Source of the DNA: CAYNFH01 sp964396385
GTDB taxonomy: Bacteria; Armatimonadota; Chthonomonadetes; Chthonomonadales; CAJBBX01
NCBI GenBank assembly: GCA_964396385.1
Contig: CAYNFH010000024.1
Location: forward strand, 1 to 43,742
Length of the DNA stretch: 43,742 nucleotides
Direction of reading: 5' to 3'
A program made the translations under genes and the position numbers. Each line of letters starts with the position of its first letter. The first letter of the stretch is position 1. The notes under the pieces are model-generated. The model searched no databases. It was not told the DNA's origin and saw only the letters and a program-made list of their open reading frames with translations. Below, in pieces: positions 1-7,340 of the stretch.

Positions 1-1
1 G

Positions 2-1096
2 TACCGCATCGCCCGCAACACCAACAATATGGTCAAGAGCCATACGTGGGATTGGTACCTGAAACGGGCGTATGAGACCACGCGGTTCGCCTTCAGCCGG
101 GATCCGACCGGAAACCGGCGTGTGGGCTGGGTGGAGCTAGGACTGATGGAGGGTGATATCTTCCTGGCCCTCCTGGATGACCTCAAGCGGGAAGGCTGGT
201 CCGACAAGGCGGCGGAGGTCGAGGCGCTGATGAAGGAGCGCGCCGAGCGCTGGAGCCGGGAGGAGTACCCCTTCGGCAGCGAGATGGCGTGGGACTCCAC
301 CGGCCAGGAAGAGGTTTACGCCTGGTGCAAGTACTTCGGGTACGAGGACAAGGCGCAGGTCTCGCTCAATTCCGTCCTGGGGTACATGCCCACCGTGCCC
401 CACTGGGGCTATAACGGCAACGCGCGCCGGTACTGGGACTTCCTCTACGGCGGCAAGCTGCCCCGCATCGAGCGGCAGATCCACCACTACGGCTCTGGCC
501 TCAACGCCATCCCGGTCCTGGCCGAGTACCGGCAGCACCCGGACGACCTCTACCTGCTGCGCGTGGGCTATGGCGGGCTGATGGGGGCGCTCACCAATAT
601 CGACCAGGAGGGATTCGCCTCCGCCGCATTCCACTCGTACCCCTCCACGCTAAGGTGGGACGGATACAGCGGCGACTACGGCCCCAACTTCTTCGGCCAC
701 GCCTACAACACCGCGACCTACATCATCGACCACCTGGAGTTCGGCTGGCAGGCGTTCGGCGGCAACGTGAAGCGGGAGGGAGACTGGGTGAAGGTGCGGC
801 CCCTTGACTCACTGCGACGGCGCGTCTACATCGCGCCGCGCGGGCTCTGGCTCACCCTCGATGCCGGCCGATTCGACTCGGTGGAGGTTAACACCCACAC
901 CTCCGAGGTGCGTGTGGGCCTGTTGCCCGCTACCGCCGCCGAGCCGCGTGCGCTTCTGCGCGTGGAGCAGCCGGCCTCCATTCCCGGCATTGGCCGGTAC
1001 GCCCCTGCAGGTAGTCTCGAATTGGTCCGACAAGCGTACGCCGTTCCGCTCGCCAGTAGGACCGTGTGGGTCACCCTGTCCAGCTTGTCGAAGTAA
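2..1096 (+). CDS. C-terminal part of a DUF5695-like, glycosidase-type protein (start lies before the window)
   Basis: The reading frame is open from base 2, so the gene begins upstream and only its last 364 or so residues are present. The visible part is rich in Trp, Tyr and Gly, with helical stretches such as MKERAERWSREEYPFGSE and GYMPTVPHWGYNGNARRYWD. This resembles the (alpha/alpha)-barrel proteins annotated DUF5695 near bacterial polysaccharide-degradation genes. The last 100 residues look like a beta-rich C-terminal domain (RRRVYIAPRGLWLTLDAGRF). I recognise the family only by general resemblance and see no assigned catalytic residue. The neighbouring GH39 and GH51 genes make a role in plant polysaccharide breakdown plausible. 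An uncharacterised (alpha/alpha)6 glycosidase is the alternative reading. The stop is TAA at 1094-1096 and no clear terminator follows. Confidence 0.6.
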   Translation, partial: YRIARNTNNMVKSHTWDWYLKRAYETTRFAFSRDPTGNRRVGWVELGLMEGDIFLALLDDLKREGWSDKAAEVEALMKERAERWSREEYPFGSEMAWDSTGQEEVYAWCKYFGYEDKAQVSLNSVLGYMPTVPHWGYNGNARRYWDFLYGGKLPRIERQIHHYGSGLNAIPVLAEYRQHPDDLYLLRVGYGGLMGALTNIDQEGFASAAFHSYPSTLRWDGYSGDYGPNFFGHAYNTATYIIDHLEFGWQAFGGNVKREGDWVKVRPLDSLRRRVYIAPRGLWLTLDAGRFDSVEVNTHTSEVRVGLLPATAAEPRALLRVEQPASIPGIGRYAPAGSLELVRQAYAVPLASRTVWVTLSSLSK

Positions 1097-1112
1097 CCCT
1101 GGGAGGCCGCGC

Positions 1113-1397
1113 ATTAGCCACGCTTCCGTCATCTACACGCCGCATTGTCCGGCGGAGGGGCCATGCGGGTCCCGCGATGAGTTCATCCGCGCCGCCCGCG
1201 CTGTCGCGGGGGACCCATGGGATGGCATGCCGTCCCGGGAGGACCGCCTCATGTCACAGCGTCGGGAGCGCTGCCCTTCGGCAGAGATCCGGGACCTGAC
1301 CCCGATTCTGGACGCGCTGCGGTCCGTGAAGAGCCCGCTGGAGCTGGATGAGGTGGAGACCATCGTCGGCACGCGAGCGGAGGAGGATGCGGCATGA
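1113..1397 (+). pseudogene. Possible remnant of an aminopeptidase P (M24) N-terminal domain
   Basis: This stretch is in a different frame from the preceding gene and has no start codon with a ribosome-binding site. Its translation ends with SAEIRDLTPILDALRSVKSP, followed by LELDEVE. That resembles the junction of Xaa-Pro aminopeptidases, where the N-terminal domain ends in a 'LRxVKSPxEI' signature. Upstream residues (FIRAARAVAGDPWDGMPSRE) could match the 'DPxxExWxGxRxG' part of the same domain. The frame stops at TGA 1395-1397, before any metal-binding catalytic domain. I read it as a decayed fragment. It could also be chance similarity. Confidence 0.3.
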
Positions 1398-1744
1398 GCA
1401 CCCATTACACTGGCATGTGACTTGCGATGGGTCTCATCGGCCTGACCGTCATGGCTGGAGTGGAATCTCGGGACACGCCCGCGACGGCTGCGTATGCTGC
1501 CTTGGGCGGAATGGAGGTGGGGTCATGTCCACACCGCTGAGCCCAGCGATGGGCTGCCTCATGGTTCTGGAATAATAGACTATGGTAGCCAATGAACGGC
1601 AGTTTCACAATCATCTATGATCCAGTATGATCCGGGCGAAGACGGGTGGTGGGTCGCCGCCTTGCTGAAGGAAACGGGGCTGCGGCCAAGCGCCTGATTC
1701 AGTACCCCATTTGCCCTGCCCTCACGAACGCGCTCGACACAGCA
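1398..1744. other. Intergenic stretch without a recognisable gene
   Basis: Short frames exist on both strands, but none has a convincing ribosome-binding site or a familiar product. No strong terminator hairpin or tandem repeat is visible. It probably holds the promoter of the GH39 gene, but I could not pick a convincing -35/-10 pair. Confidence 0.4.
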
Positions 1745-3550
1745 ATGGCGCGTATCACACGCAGGGAAGCGCTCAAAGCGATGGCAGGCACGGGCGCGCT
1801 GCTCAGCGCGATTCAATCCGGCATGGAAGCACAGATTTCGCCGCAACCGTTTCCCGTCACCGTTCGCGTCAATGCCTTGCAGCCGATGGGGGAGCTTCGC
1901 GCCATCTGGCGGTTCTTCGGCTGCGACGAGCCGAACTACGCCACCCTGCCGAACGGCAAGAAGCTCCTCTCCGAGCTCGGCGCGCTTATGGCGACGGAGG
2001 ACGGAGGACGGAGGACAGACGGACTCCGGCCCTTCAACCTTCAACCGGGGTGCCCAGCCCCGTCGCTGGTCCGAGGGGCTGGGGCAACCATCAACCACTC
2101 CGGCGTCTACTTCCGCGCCCACAACCTCCTGACCTCTGGCGAGGGCACACCCGCGCTCAAGTGGGGCAGCACCAACGCCTACACGGAGGACGCGCAGGGC
2201 AACCCCGTATATGACTGGACCATCCTGGACTCCATCTTCGATGCGTATCTCCAGCGCGGACTGCGCCCCTACGCGCAGATCGGGTTCATGCCCGAGTCCC
2301 TCTCCACTCACCCGGAGCCGTACCGGCACCGCTGGACGCCCCGCGCCAAATACGACGAGATCTTTACCGGATGGGCTTACCCGCCTAAAGACTACGGCCG
2401 CTGGGCGGAGCTAGTCTTCCGGTGGGTCACCCACTGCGTGGAGAAGTACGGCCGGGCGGAGGTGGAGCGCTGGTATTGGGAAGTGTGGAACGAGCCGAAC
2501 ATCGGCTACTGGCGCGGCACTCCTGAGGAGTTCCACATGCTCCACGACTTCGCCATAGACGCCGTCCGCCGCGCCCTCCCCACGGCCAGGGTCGGCGGAC
2601 CGGACGTCGCCGGAAGCGGCGGGCGGTTCATGCGCGAGTTCCTAGACCACTGCCTCCACGGCGTCAACTACGCTACCGGCCGCCCGGGCACGCCGCTGGA
2701 CTTTGTCTCCTTCCACGCCAAAGGCGCGCCGGAGTATGCAGCCGGCCACGTGCGCATGGGCATCGCCAACGAGCTCCGAACCGTGGACAGCGGCTTCTCG
2801 CTCATCGCCTCCTATCCGGAACTCAAGGATAAGCCCATCGTCATCGGCGAGGCGGACCCGGACGGCTGCGCCGCCTGCCAGGGACCGCAGCTCGCCTACC
2901 GCAACGGCACGCTCTATCCGGCGTACACCGCCGCGTGCTTCGCCCGCATCCACGATCTGGCGGATAGGCACGGCGTCAACCTGGAGGGCGCCCTCACCTG
3001 GGCCTTCGAGTTTGAGGACCAGCCCTACTTCGCCGGCTTCCGCGCCCTGGCCACGAACGGGATAGATCTGCCCATCGTAAACCTGTTCCGCATGTTCTCC
3101 AGGATGGGCGGCAGCCGGCTGGCAGCGGAGAGCAGCGCGGCCATCGGACTGGAGGCCATCCTCCGAGACGGTGTGCGCGGGGCGCCGGACGTCTCGGCCC
3201 TCGCTTGCCTGGAAGGCCGATGGTTAAGCGTCCTGGTCTGGCACTATCACGATGACGACCTGCCCGGCCCGGGTGCGGCGGTTGAGTTGACCATTCAAGG
3301 ACTCCCGGCGACCGGCAACGCGCGGCTGCGCCACTACCGCATCGACCAGGAGCATTCCGATGCCTACACCCTCTGGCAGCGCCTCGGCGCTCCCCAGTCG
3401 CCGAGTGCGGAGCAATTCCGCCGGCTTGAGCGGGCGGGCCGGCTCGCCTCTCTACATGCACCCTCGCGGGTCCATGTGGAAGATGGCCGTGCCAGGATCC
3501 CATTCACCCTCCCTCGCCAAGCCATCTCCCTTATAGTTATCGAGGCTTGA
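1745..3550 (+). CDS. Glycoside hydrolase family 39 protein (beta-xylosidase-like), with an in-frame repeat insertion
   Basis: GH39 enzymes are retaining glycosidases, typically beta-xylosidases that release xylose from xylo-oligosaccharides. The chosen ATG at 1745 begins MARITRREALKAMAGTGALL, a Tat-like export signal (twin Arg, then a hydrophobic stretch). An upstream GTG at 1646 would add 33 residues and mask it. The acid/base candidate is Glu250 in WEVWNEPN. The nucleophile candidate is Glu369 in PIVIGEADPDGCAAC. Residues roughly 83-119 (bases 1992-2100) interrupt the sequence between KLLSELGAL and VYFRAHNLLTSGEGTPALKW. They are encoded by a dispersed repeat, described separately. The gene converges on the GH51 gene and their 3' ends overlap by 14 bp with no terminator between. 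Substrate (xylan or another glycan) is not shown by the sequence. Confidence 0.85.
   Translation: MARITRREALKAMAGTGALLSAIQSGMEAQISPQPFPVTVRVNALQPMGELRAIWRFFGCDEPNYATLPNGKKLLSELGALMATEDGGRRTDGLRPFNLQPGCPAPSLVRGAGATINHSGVYFRAHNLLTSGEGTPALKWGSTNAYTEDAQGNPVYDWTILDSIFDAYLQRGLRPYAQIGFMPESLSTHPEPYRHRWTPRAKYDEIFTGWAYPPKDYGRWAELVFRWVTHCVEKYGRAEVERWYWEVWNEPNIGYWRGTPEEFHMLHDFAIDAVRRALPTARVGGPDVAGSGGRFMREFLDHCLHGVNYATGRPGTPLDFVSFHAKGAPEYAAGHVRMGIANELRTVDSGFSLIASYPELKDKPIVIGEADPDGCAACQGPQLAYRNGTLYPAYTAACFARIHDLADRHGVNLEGALTWAFEFEDQPYFAGFRALATNGIDLPIVNLFRMFSRMGGSRLAAESSAAIGLEAILRDGVRGAPDVSALACLEGRWLSVLVWHYHDDDLPGPGAAVELTIQGLPATGNARLRHYRIDQEHSDAYTLWQRLGAPQSPSAEQFRRLERAGRLASLHAPSRVHVEDGRARIPFTLPRQAISLIVIEA
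1992..2100. repeat. Element F: tandem-word repeat inserted in frame inside the GH39 gene
   Basis: Tandem 7-mers (GGACGGA/GGACGGA) run from 1992, followed by the core-like GGACTCCGG (2021-2029) and two TTCAACC words. After that comes a hairpin-like pair, TGCCCAGCCCC and GGGGCTGGGGCA. The block adds about 36 residues without breaking the reading frame. The encoded peptide ATEDGGRRTDGLR is nearly the one encoded by element B in the DUF885 gene (MTEDGGQGTDGIR). Confidence 0.75.
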
Positions 3551-6116
3551 GGCGGAACACGCTTACCGATTCGGCCGGGAACGTGTGGGTGAAGGTCGGC
3601 GCCGCGTCATGGAGGACCAGCGGCTTCGGCGCAACCCGCTGCGGCTCCGACAGGCTGTTGACATCGGACGGCTGCCCCACCAGCATCTCGCCGGTCGCCG
3701 TTGGCGCGACGGCCCGCACGCCCTGGAGCTCCACGGTTACGGGCTGGTCTGTGGGACCGGCGTTCACCACCTTCACAATGACATCGCCGTTGGACGCGTC
3801 CCGGCTGGCGGAGGCAAAGATCGTGGGCAGCGCCGTATCCTGCACATCGTGCACCAGGTCGCCGTCCAGGTAGCATCGAATGCGCGAGCCCTGTACCTCC
3901 ACGCGCAGGTCGTACCACCGGCCCGTATCCACGTGCCCGGGGACCTCCCTTCCCAGGATGGATGTGGACCCGTCCACACTCTTCTGGATGGCGTGTTGCG
4001 TGTTGTTCCAGCCGCCGACGTTCCACCAGTACCAGTTGTCATCGTCCCGGACCCGGAACAGGACCAGGAAACCCTCCGCTCCGCCCAGCTTGCGGGCCTT
4101 CACGGAGAAGGTGTAGTCGCTCCAGGACGGATCCCCCGAGACCGCGAAGGCGTCCTCTATCTCGGCTGTCTGCCGGTACGCGCCGTTCTCCACCTGCCAC
4201 GAGCCGTGCACGGGCCGCCAGCCCTCCGCCCCCTGCGCAAAGCTGGCAGCGAGCAGCACTCTCCCGTTCTGGGTGACGCGCGCATCCTTGAACTCCGCCT
4301 GCGTTCGCCACGTGCCCAAACCGACCGCGCCGCGGGCCGGCTGCTCCGCCATGGGCGAGACGACCTCCACCGGCAGCGACACGTCTCCCCGGTTCCGGTA
4401 GAACATCTGCTGCACGTAGTAGGACGGCGACCCGTAGCTGTTCAGGACGTCGTAGCCGATGAGGTCTGTGGCCCACTGCATGCCGCCCGCGTAGGGCGGC
4501 CCGCCTGGATACTGCGGGTAGGGGCCATCTACGTTGACGAACAAGGGGGCATAGCAGCTCATGACGATCAGGTCCGCGTTCCGCTCCAGCCCGGTCAGGA
4601 AGGCGGCATCGGCCACCGCCGCTCCCAGGGTGGGGGTCGGATTTCCCACTCGCGTCGCCCACTCCCCCACAAAGATCTTGGTCGATCGGGGGTAGCCGTC
4701 GTACATGCGCGAGCGCGCCAGTGCCTCCGGAATGGACATGTAGTAGTGATCGTCGATAATGTCCGGATGGCTGGTCCGGTTGTACCCTCGCTGCGTGGTC
4801 GGCACGGTGGAGATAATTTGGAGGCCGGGGTATCGCGCCTTGATGGCGTCGTAAAAGCGGCTGAATCGCTCCTCGTACGTGGAGAGGCCGGCGCTCAGGT
4901 TATCCTCGTTGCCAATCTCCACATAGTGGAGCTGAAACGGTTTGGGGTGGCCGTCCCGGGCGCGCTCGGCGCCCCAACGGGTAGATACGTCCCCCGTGAC
5001 GTACTCGATCTCGTCGAGCGCTTCCTGGACGTATGGCTCCAGCTCGGGACCGGTGACCGTCGTGTTCCGACCGCCCAGGATGTGCCCCGCGAACACTGCC
5101 AGGACCGGCTCCATGCTTAGGTCTTCGCACCACTCCAGGAACTCCAGCAGGCCCATTCCGTCCGACGATCGGTAACCCCACGGGCTCATGTGTCCCGCCC
5201 GCTGCCCCAGCGAACCGATGGTCACCTTCCAGTTGAACCGGTCCGCCCAGCTACCTCCCTCCACGTAGTTGCCGCCGGGGAAGCGCAGGAACGCCGGGTG
5301 CATGTCCGCGAGCTTGCGCATCAGGTCGATGCGGTTGCCGTTCGGCCGGTTCTTAAAGGTTGGGGGAAAGAGGGATACGAGATTGAGCCAGATCGTGCCG
5401 GGATGTGTCGCCGAGATCACGAAGCGGTTGCTCTTGGAGGGAGGGACGCTCCCAGTCCGGAGGACCACTGCGTACTTTCGCCACGCGGAAGAGAGGTGGG
5501 GAACCTGCGCGCTCGCCAGCGCCGCCGAGCCGTCATCCGGCTCGATCGATACCATCAGCGGGCCTTCAAATCGGTTCGAGGCGCGCGCATAGAACGAGGC
5601 CTTGTAGGTCGTATTCGGCCGGACCGGAATGCCCCAGTAGCCATCGTTCGCGACTCCGACGCGCTCGCCCGGCGTGGCCGCGTCGATAGTCAGGCGGAGG
5701 CTGGTCGTGAGCGCGGTCGTGTTCACCGGGTCGGCCGTGTCGGTCGCCATGGACGCTCGCCCGGTTCCCGAGGTGACGACGCTCCAGTGGGGGATGGGTG
5801 CGGGCTCCAGCGCCGCGACCGGGCTCGTCCCAGCGTCGAAGCGGCGGAAACGGCGATATCGCGTATCTGGCGGGTCGCGGAAGATGCGGTTCTGGATCAG
5901 CTCCCCGTACAGCCCTCCATCGTAGGAGTAGTTGATCTCCTCCGTCATGAGTCCGTACAGCGTCGGACTGATCCTCGCCCCGGGACGGTCGGCGAGGATG
6001 GTCAGCCGCGCTGCCTCCTGGCCCATCGTCGGCTGCGCGCATCCGGCAGCCAACAGGGCGAGCGCCGTCAGGAAACGGGTGCTCCAGACAACGGCGTATG
6101 ATGCTCTCACAGACAT
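3537..6116 (-). CDS. GH51 alpha-L-arabinofuranosidase, lipoprotein with accessory domains
   Basis: Alpha-L-arabinofuranosidases remove arabinose side chains from arabinan and arabinoxylan. The N-terminus ends in LALLAAGCAQ, a lipobox, so the mature enzyme is probably membrane-anchored. The order is: LYGLMTEEINYSYDGGLYGE (GH51 signature, about residue 54), a CBM4/9-like beta-sandwich (about 100-240), the catalytic barrel, and a C-terminal beta region. The C-terminal region contains a concanavalin-like module (about 640-780). Acid/base candidate is Glu404 in YVEIGNEDN; nucleophile candidate is Glu485 in FVGEWATR. At 859 residues it is longer than core GH51 enzymes because of the added modules. 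GAGAGGGG just before the ATG supports the start at 6116. It lies in a cluster with GH39 and GH127. Confidence 0.92.
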   Translation of the reverse strand: MSVRASYAVVWSTRFLTALALLAAGCAQPTMGQEAARLTILADRPGARISPTLYGLMTEEINYSYDGGLYGELIQNRIFRDPPDTRYRRFRRFDAGTSPVAALEPAPIPHWSVVTSGTGRASMATDTADPVNTTALTTSLRLTIDAATPGERVGVANDGYWGIPVRPNTTYKASFYARASNRFEGPLMVSIEPDDGSAALASAQVPHLSSAWRKYAVVLRTGSVPPSKSNRFVISATHPGTIWLNLVSLFPPTFKNRPNGNRIDLMRKLADMHPAFLRFPGGNYVEGGSWADRFNWKVTIGSLGQRAGHMSPWGYRSSDGMGLLEFLEWCEDLSMEPVLAVFAGHILGGRNTTVTGPELEPYVQEALDEIEYVTGDVSTRWGAERARDGHPKPFQLHYVEIGNEDNLSAGLSTYEERFSRFYDAIKARYPGLQIISTVPTTQRGYNRTSHPDIIDDHYYMSIPEALARSRMYDGYPRSTKIFVGEWATRVGNPTPTLGAAVADAAFLTGLERNADLIVMSCYAPLFVNVDGPYPQYPGGPPYAGGMQWATDLIGYDVLNSYGSPSYYVQQMFYRNRGDVSLPVEVVSPMAEQPARGAVGLGTWRTQAEFKDARVTQNGRVLLAASFAQGAEGWRPVHGSWQVENGAYRQTAEIEDAFAVSGDPSWSDYTFSVKARKLGGAEGFLVLFRVRDDDNWYWWNVGGWNNTQHAIQKSVDGSTSILGREVPGHVDTGRWYDLRVEVQGSRIRCYLDGDLVHDVQDTALPTIFASASRDASNGDVIVKVVNAGPTDQPVTVELQGVRAVAPTATGEMLVGQPSDVNSLSEPQRVAPKPLVLHDAAPTFTHTFPAESVSVFRLKPR

Positions 6117-6449
6117 GTTCCCCTCTCCAAACTAATCCTTGGGCTTTAGGCCAGCTCTCTAGCAGCGTACCCGAAGCTGGACGCGAAGGTGTTCACGATT
6201 GTCCCGGCACGAGTATGACTTGCCGGTCCCGCGGGCAGCCGGGGTGGTGTAAATCGTCCCGTTTTTCTGCGTATTCCTCCTCTTGTAGCCCTCTGTCCGC
6301 CATGTTAATATGGCTTAAGATTCGTCACCCACACTTCACTGCATCGGTTACTCGCTTTCCTGGCGTCCTTAGGCGCAACGTCGCATACGCTCCAAAGCTC
6401 CCGGAGGCCCGTGGGCCTCCGGACCCATTGCGAAAGGGGGGCACCTACC
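6117..6449. other. Divergent intergenic region between the GH51 and prepilin genes
   Basis: This 333-bp gap holds the GH51 leader on the minus strand, a promoter-like pair for the prepilin gene (listed separately), and a perfect 10-bp inverted repeat at 6401-6422 (CCGGAGGCCC / GGGCCTCCGG). That hairpin lies in the prepilin 5' leader, about 27 bp before its start. No coding frame is convincing. Confidence 0.55.
6283..6311 (+). promoter_or_regulatory. Putative sigma-70-type promoter for the prepilin gene
   Basis: TTGTAG (6283-6288) and TAATAT (6306-6311) are separated by 17 bp. The predicted transcript has a leader of about 130 nt containing the 6401-6422 hairpin. Confidence 0.4.
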
Positions 6450-7322
6450 GTGTACCGCTGTACCAACAAGAGTCGGGGTTTTACGCTGATCGAGCTGCTA
6501 GTAGTTATCGCCATCATTGCGATTCTTGCAGCTATCCTCTTCCCTGTCTTCGCGCAGGCCCGCGAGAAGGCCCGCCAGGCGAGCTGCATCTCCAATCTCA
6601 AGCAGATCGGCCTGGGGACTATGATGTACGCGCAGGACTACGACGAGAGCTACTTCAGCGGCTGGAACTGGGGTGCTCCCGTCGCGGCGACCGGAACCCA
6701 GATCTGGCGGGTCACCATCCTGCCGTACGTGAAGATGGGCGGGAAGGTACCTCAGACAACGGATGACGTGTACGATCCGAACATCCCCACCGTGCCGCTG
6801 TTCTCCTGCCCTGACACCAGGAACCTCGCGAAGACCAGCTACGGCTACAACCTGAACGAGTTCACCACCGGGTGGAACACGCCGCCGTTCTTCGCCGGCA
6901 AGTCCATGGCATCCATCAACCAGCCGGCAGAGCTCGTCGCTTTTGCCGACGCCGCGGCCGTAGACAGCTCGGCGCCAAACGACCCATACTTCCATGACGG
7001 GGATGGGCCATGCAACTTGGCCAGCCCCACTCAGGTCTCCTGCGGACCTTATCGATATAACCCATCCGTCTGGAAGCCGAACACCGGGTCCGACAGCGGA
7101 AGCTGGGGAAGCTGCGATTCCAACCTGTCCGTGCCCGGAGATGAGGTCCAGGGTGGAGGCGGCAGCGACTGGGAGATCAACGGCGCGCGCCGGCCCATCT
7201 TCATCCACAACGACCATACGGACGCCGTGCTGGCCGATGGCCACGCGAAGTCGCTCACGTCTGGCTCGTTCAAGGTACCGTACGGCGCCCAGGGCGACGT
7301 ATGGCACAACGCGAGACGGTAG
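6450..7322 (+). CDS. Type IV prepilin-like / DUF1559-type protein with H-X9-DG C-terminal motif
   Basis: The protein has a short basic leader ending in RGFTLIELLVVIAIIAILAA, the type III signal cleaved after Gly by prepilin peptidase, so it should be processed at the membrane as a pseudopilin. FPVFAQAREKARQ and SCISNLKQIGLGTMMYAQDY follow, typical of the multicopy H-X9-DG proteins of Armatimonadota and Planctomycetota. The C-terminus carries HNDHTDAVLADG, the H-X9-DG motif. I chose GTG at 6450 because GAAAGGGGGG lies 8 bp upstream and the leader is then of normal length. A GTG at 6411 would add 13 residues and lies in a hairpin. Function within a secretion or surface-display system is inferred. 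A hairpin at 7374-7408 may end the transcript. Confidence 0.88.
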   Translation: MYRCTNKSRGFTLIELLVVIAIIAILAAILFPVFAQAREKARQASCISNLKQIGLGTMMYAQDYDESYFSGWNWGAPVAATGTQIWRVTILPYVKMGGKVPQTTDDVYDPNIPTVPLFSCPDTRNLAKTSYGYNLNEFTTGWNTPPFFAGKSMASINQPAELVAFADAAAVDSSAPNDPYFHDGDGPCNLASPTQVSCGPYRYNPSVWKPNTGSDSGSWGSCDSNLSVPGDEVQGGGGSDWEINGARRPIFIHNDHTDAVLADGHAKSLTSGSFKVPYGAQGDVWHNARR

Positions 7323-7340
7323 CGGTCTTTGGCATCCGGC

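Noticed and set aside
3585..5120. A 511-codon open frame on the plus strand opposite the GH51 gene
   Set aside because: It is antisense to a clear GH51 enzyme, has no ribosome-binding site or known domain, and is explained by GC-rich codon bias that keeps other frames open.
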